Positions 6,078 through 6,346 of a stretch of DNA of 6,346 nucleotides are shown here, piece after piece. The translations under genes were made by a program, and so were the position numbers. Below the pieces are notes generated by a model, which worked only from the letters and a program-made list of their open reading frames with translations, did not search any database and had not been told where the DNA came from. Each line of letters begins with the position of its first letter. The first letter of the stretch is position 1. Source of the DNA: Synergistaceae bacterium (GTDB lineage Bacteria; Synergistota; Synergistia; Synergistales; Aminobacteriaceae); assembly GCA_009778055.1 (NCBI GenBank), contig WRKN01000146.1, positions 1 to 6,346 on the forward strand, in the 5' to 3' direction.

Positions 6078-6130
6078 AAGGGCGGGTGGGAAACTGTCCG
6101 AACCAGAGCAATCGTGTTTGCCCTGTCCGT

Positions 6131-6153
6131 AGGGGCGGCAACCTGCCGCCCGT
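6131..6153. repeat. GC-rich REP-like hairpin downstream of the recombinase
   Basis: GGGCGGCA (6133-6140) and TGCCGCCC (6144-6151) form a perfect 8-bp stem with a 3-nt ACC loop, within the context TAGGGGCGGC...GCCGCCCG. This resembles short dispersed palindromes seen in many Firmicutes-like genomes. It lies 55 nt after the recombinase stop. The following GTTTCCTC is a poor U-tract, so it would be a weak terminator at best. Confidence 0.5.
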
Positions 6154-6178
6154 TTCCTCAAAACCACCTGAAACCTTG

Positions 6179-6253
6179 CAAACACACGACATACGCTTCA
6201 AACGTCCTATCAAAAAGCCTTTCGATGGTTTTAACACAACTGGCAAAACGATG
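6179..6253 (+). pseudogene. Decayed fragment of a second serine-recombinase gene
   Basis: Positions 6179-6238 align without gaps to 5904-5963 of the recombinase gene with 44 of 60 bases identical, including an exact 17-nt match (6203-6219 against 5928-5944). In frame it reads QTHDIRFKRPIKKPFDGFNT against QTRGVRFGRPIKKPPDNFET, the linker between the catalytic and DNA-binding domains. One extra A (6239) then shifts the frame and the match resumes at 6240-6253 (CTGGCAAAACGATG against CTGGTAAAACAATG). No catalytic domain precedes it. This is a remnant of a duplicated or related recombinase gene. Many differences are G in the intact gene and A in the fragment. Confidence 0.65.
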
Positions 6254-6282
6254 ATGGCGACTGATGAAAGGCGACCTACCAA

Positions 6283-6308
6283 CTATCAAAAAGTACACTT
6301 TTTGATAG
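6283..6308. other. 26-bp palindrome resembling a hix-type serine-recombinase crossover site
   Basis: Left arm CTATCAAAAAGT (6283-6294), centre AC (6295-6296), right arm ACTTTTTGATAG (6297-6308); the arms are perfect reverse complements. Hin/Gin-family crossover sites are 26 bp with two 12-bp half-sites around a 2-bp core, and the preferred Hin half-site is TTATCAAAAACC. The arm here matches 9 of those 12 positions, including all of TATCAAAAA. The non-palindromic AC core would give the site an orientation. It lies 205 bp after the recombinase stop. Assignment as the recombinase's target is inference; it could also be a mobile-element end or a chance hairpin. Confidence 0.5.
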
Positions 6309-6346
6309 CGAACTAAGTTTTGAAAGAATAGCATACAAGTCAATCA

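Noticed and set aside
6207..6228. Imperfect palindrome in the relic (CTATCAAAAAG with CCTTTCGATGG)
   Set aside because: The arms match at 8 of 11 but the total length is 22 bp, 4 bp short of the 26-bp crossover architecture, and the left arm is explained by homology to the recombinase gene.
5975..6316. Plus-strand open frame of 113 codons overlapping the recombinase 3' end
   Set aside because: Its first part is out of frame with and inside the recombinase gene. The only meaningful segment is the relic of the recombinase linker, reported as a pseudogene.
5458..6330. Flanking direct repeats that would mark a recombinase insertion
   Set aside because: Only short matches such as TTTGAAAG (near 5459 and 6318) were found, too short and too AT-rich to call target duplications.
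1..6346. tRNA, rRNA or CRISPR array
   Set aside because: No cloverleaf-like sequence, no rRNA-like stretch and no regularly spaced repeats were found on either strand.

Overview
The window looks like a bacterial chromosome segment, moderately GC-rich, with AGGAGG-type ribosome binding sites and tightly packed genes. The minus strand carries, in transcription order, rpsB (ribosomal protein S2), tsf (EF-Ts), pyrH (UMP kinase), frr (ribosome recycling factor), a CheR-type methyltransferase, a cytoplasmic DegS-type histidine kinase, and the start of an exported protein cut off by the window's left edge. The short EF-Ts (198 aa), the DegS-type kinase and the gene order suggest Synergistota or a Firmicutes-like lineage. 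That is a guess from general resemblance; no 16S or other decisive marker is present.

Positions 5110-2239 hold the conserved translation block rpsB-tsf-pyrH-frr. It appears to be driven by an extended -10 promoter near 5225-5233 with a roughly 100-nt structured leader. A hairpin and a possible second promoter lie between tsf and pyrH. Several starts are not the longest possible ones: rpsB starts at TTG, frr at an internal GTG and pyrH at an internal ATG, each set by a good Shine-Dalgarno sequence.

Positions 2187-2 depart from the usual order, in which uppS and cdsA commonly follow frr. Here cheR is followed by a kinase whose open frame touches the cheR stop (TGATG), and the kinase stop lies inside the ribosome binding site of the next gene. 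The three genes therefore look co-translated. CheR methylates chemoreceptor glutamates and DegS-type kinases phosphorylate response regulators; no receptor or regulator is in view.

Positions 5111-6346 are accessory in character. Divergent from rpsB is a 199-aa serine recombinase with all five canonical catalytic residues. Downstream of it are a GC-rich REP-like hairpin, a decayed fragment of a second recombinase gene (about 73% identical over 60 nt, with a frameshift), and a perfect 26-bp palindrome of two 12-bp arms around a 2-bp centre. That last element has the size, architecture and much of the sequence of the hix/gix-type crossover sites used by Hin/Gin invertases. It is the best candidate in the window for an undescribed site-specific recombination (possibly inversion) system; a partner site was not found inside the window.
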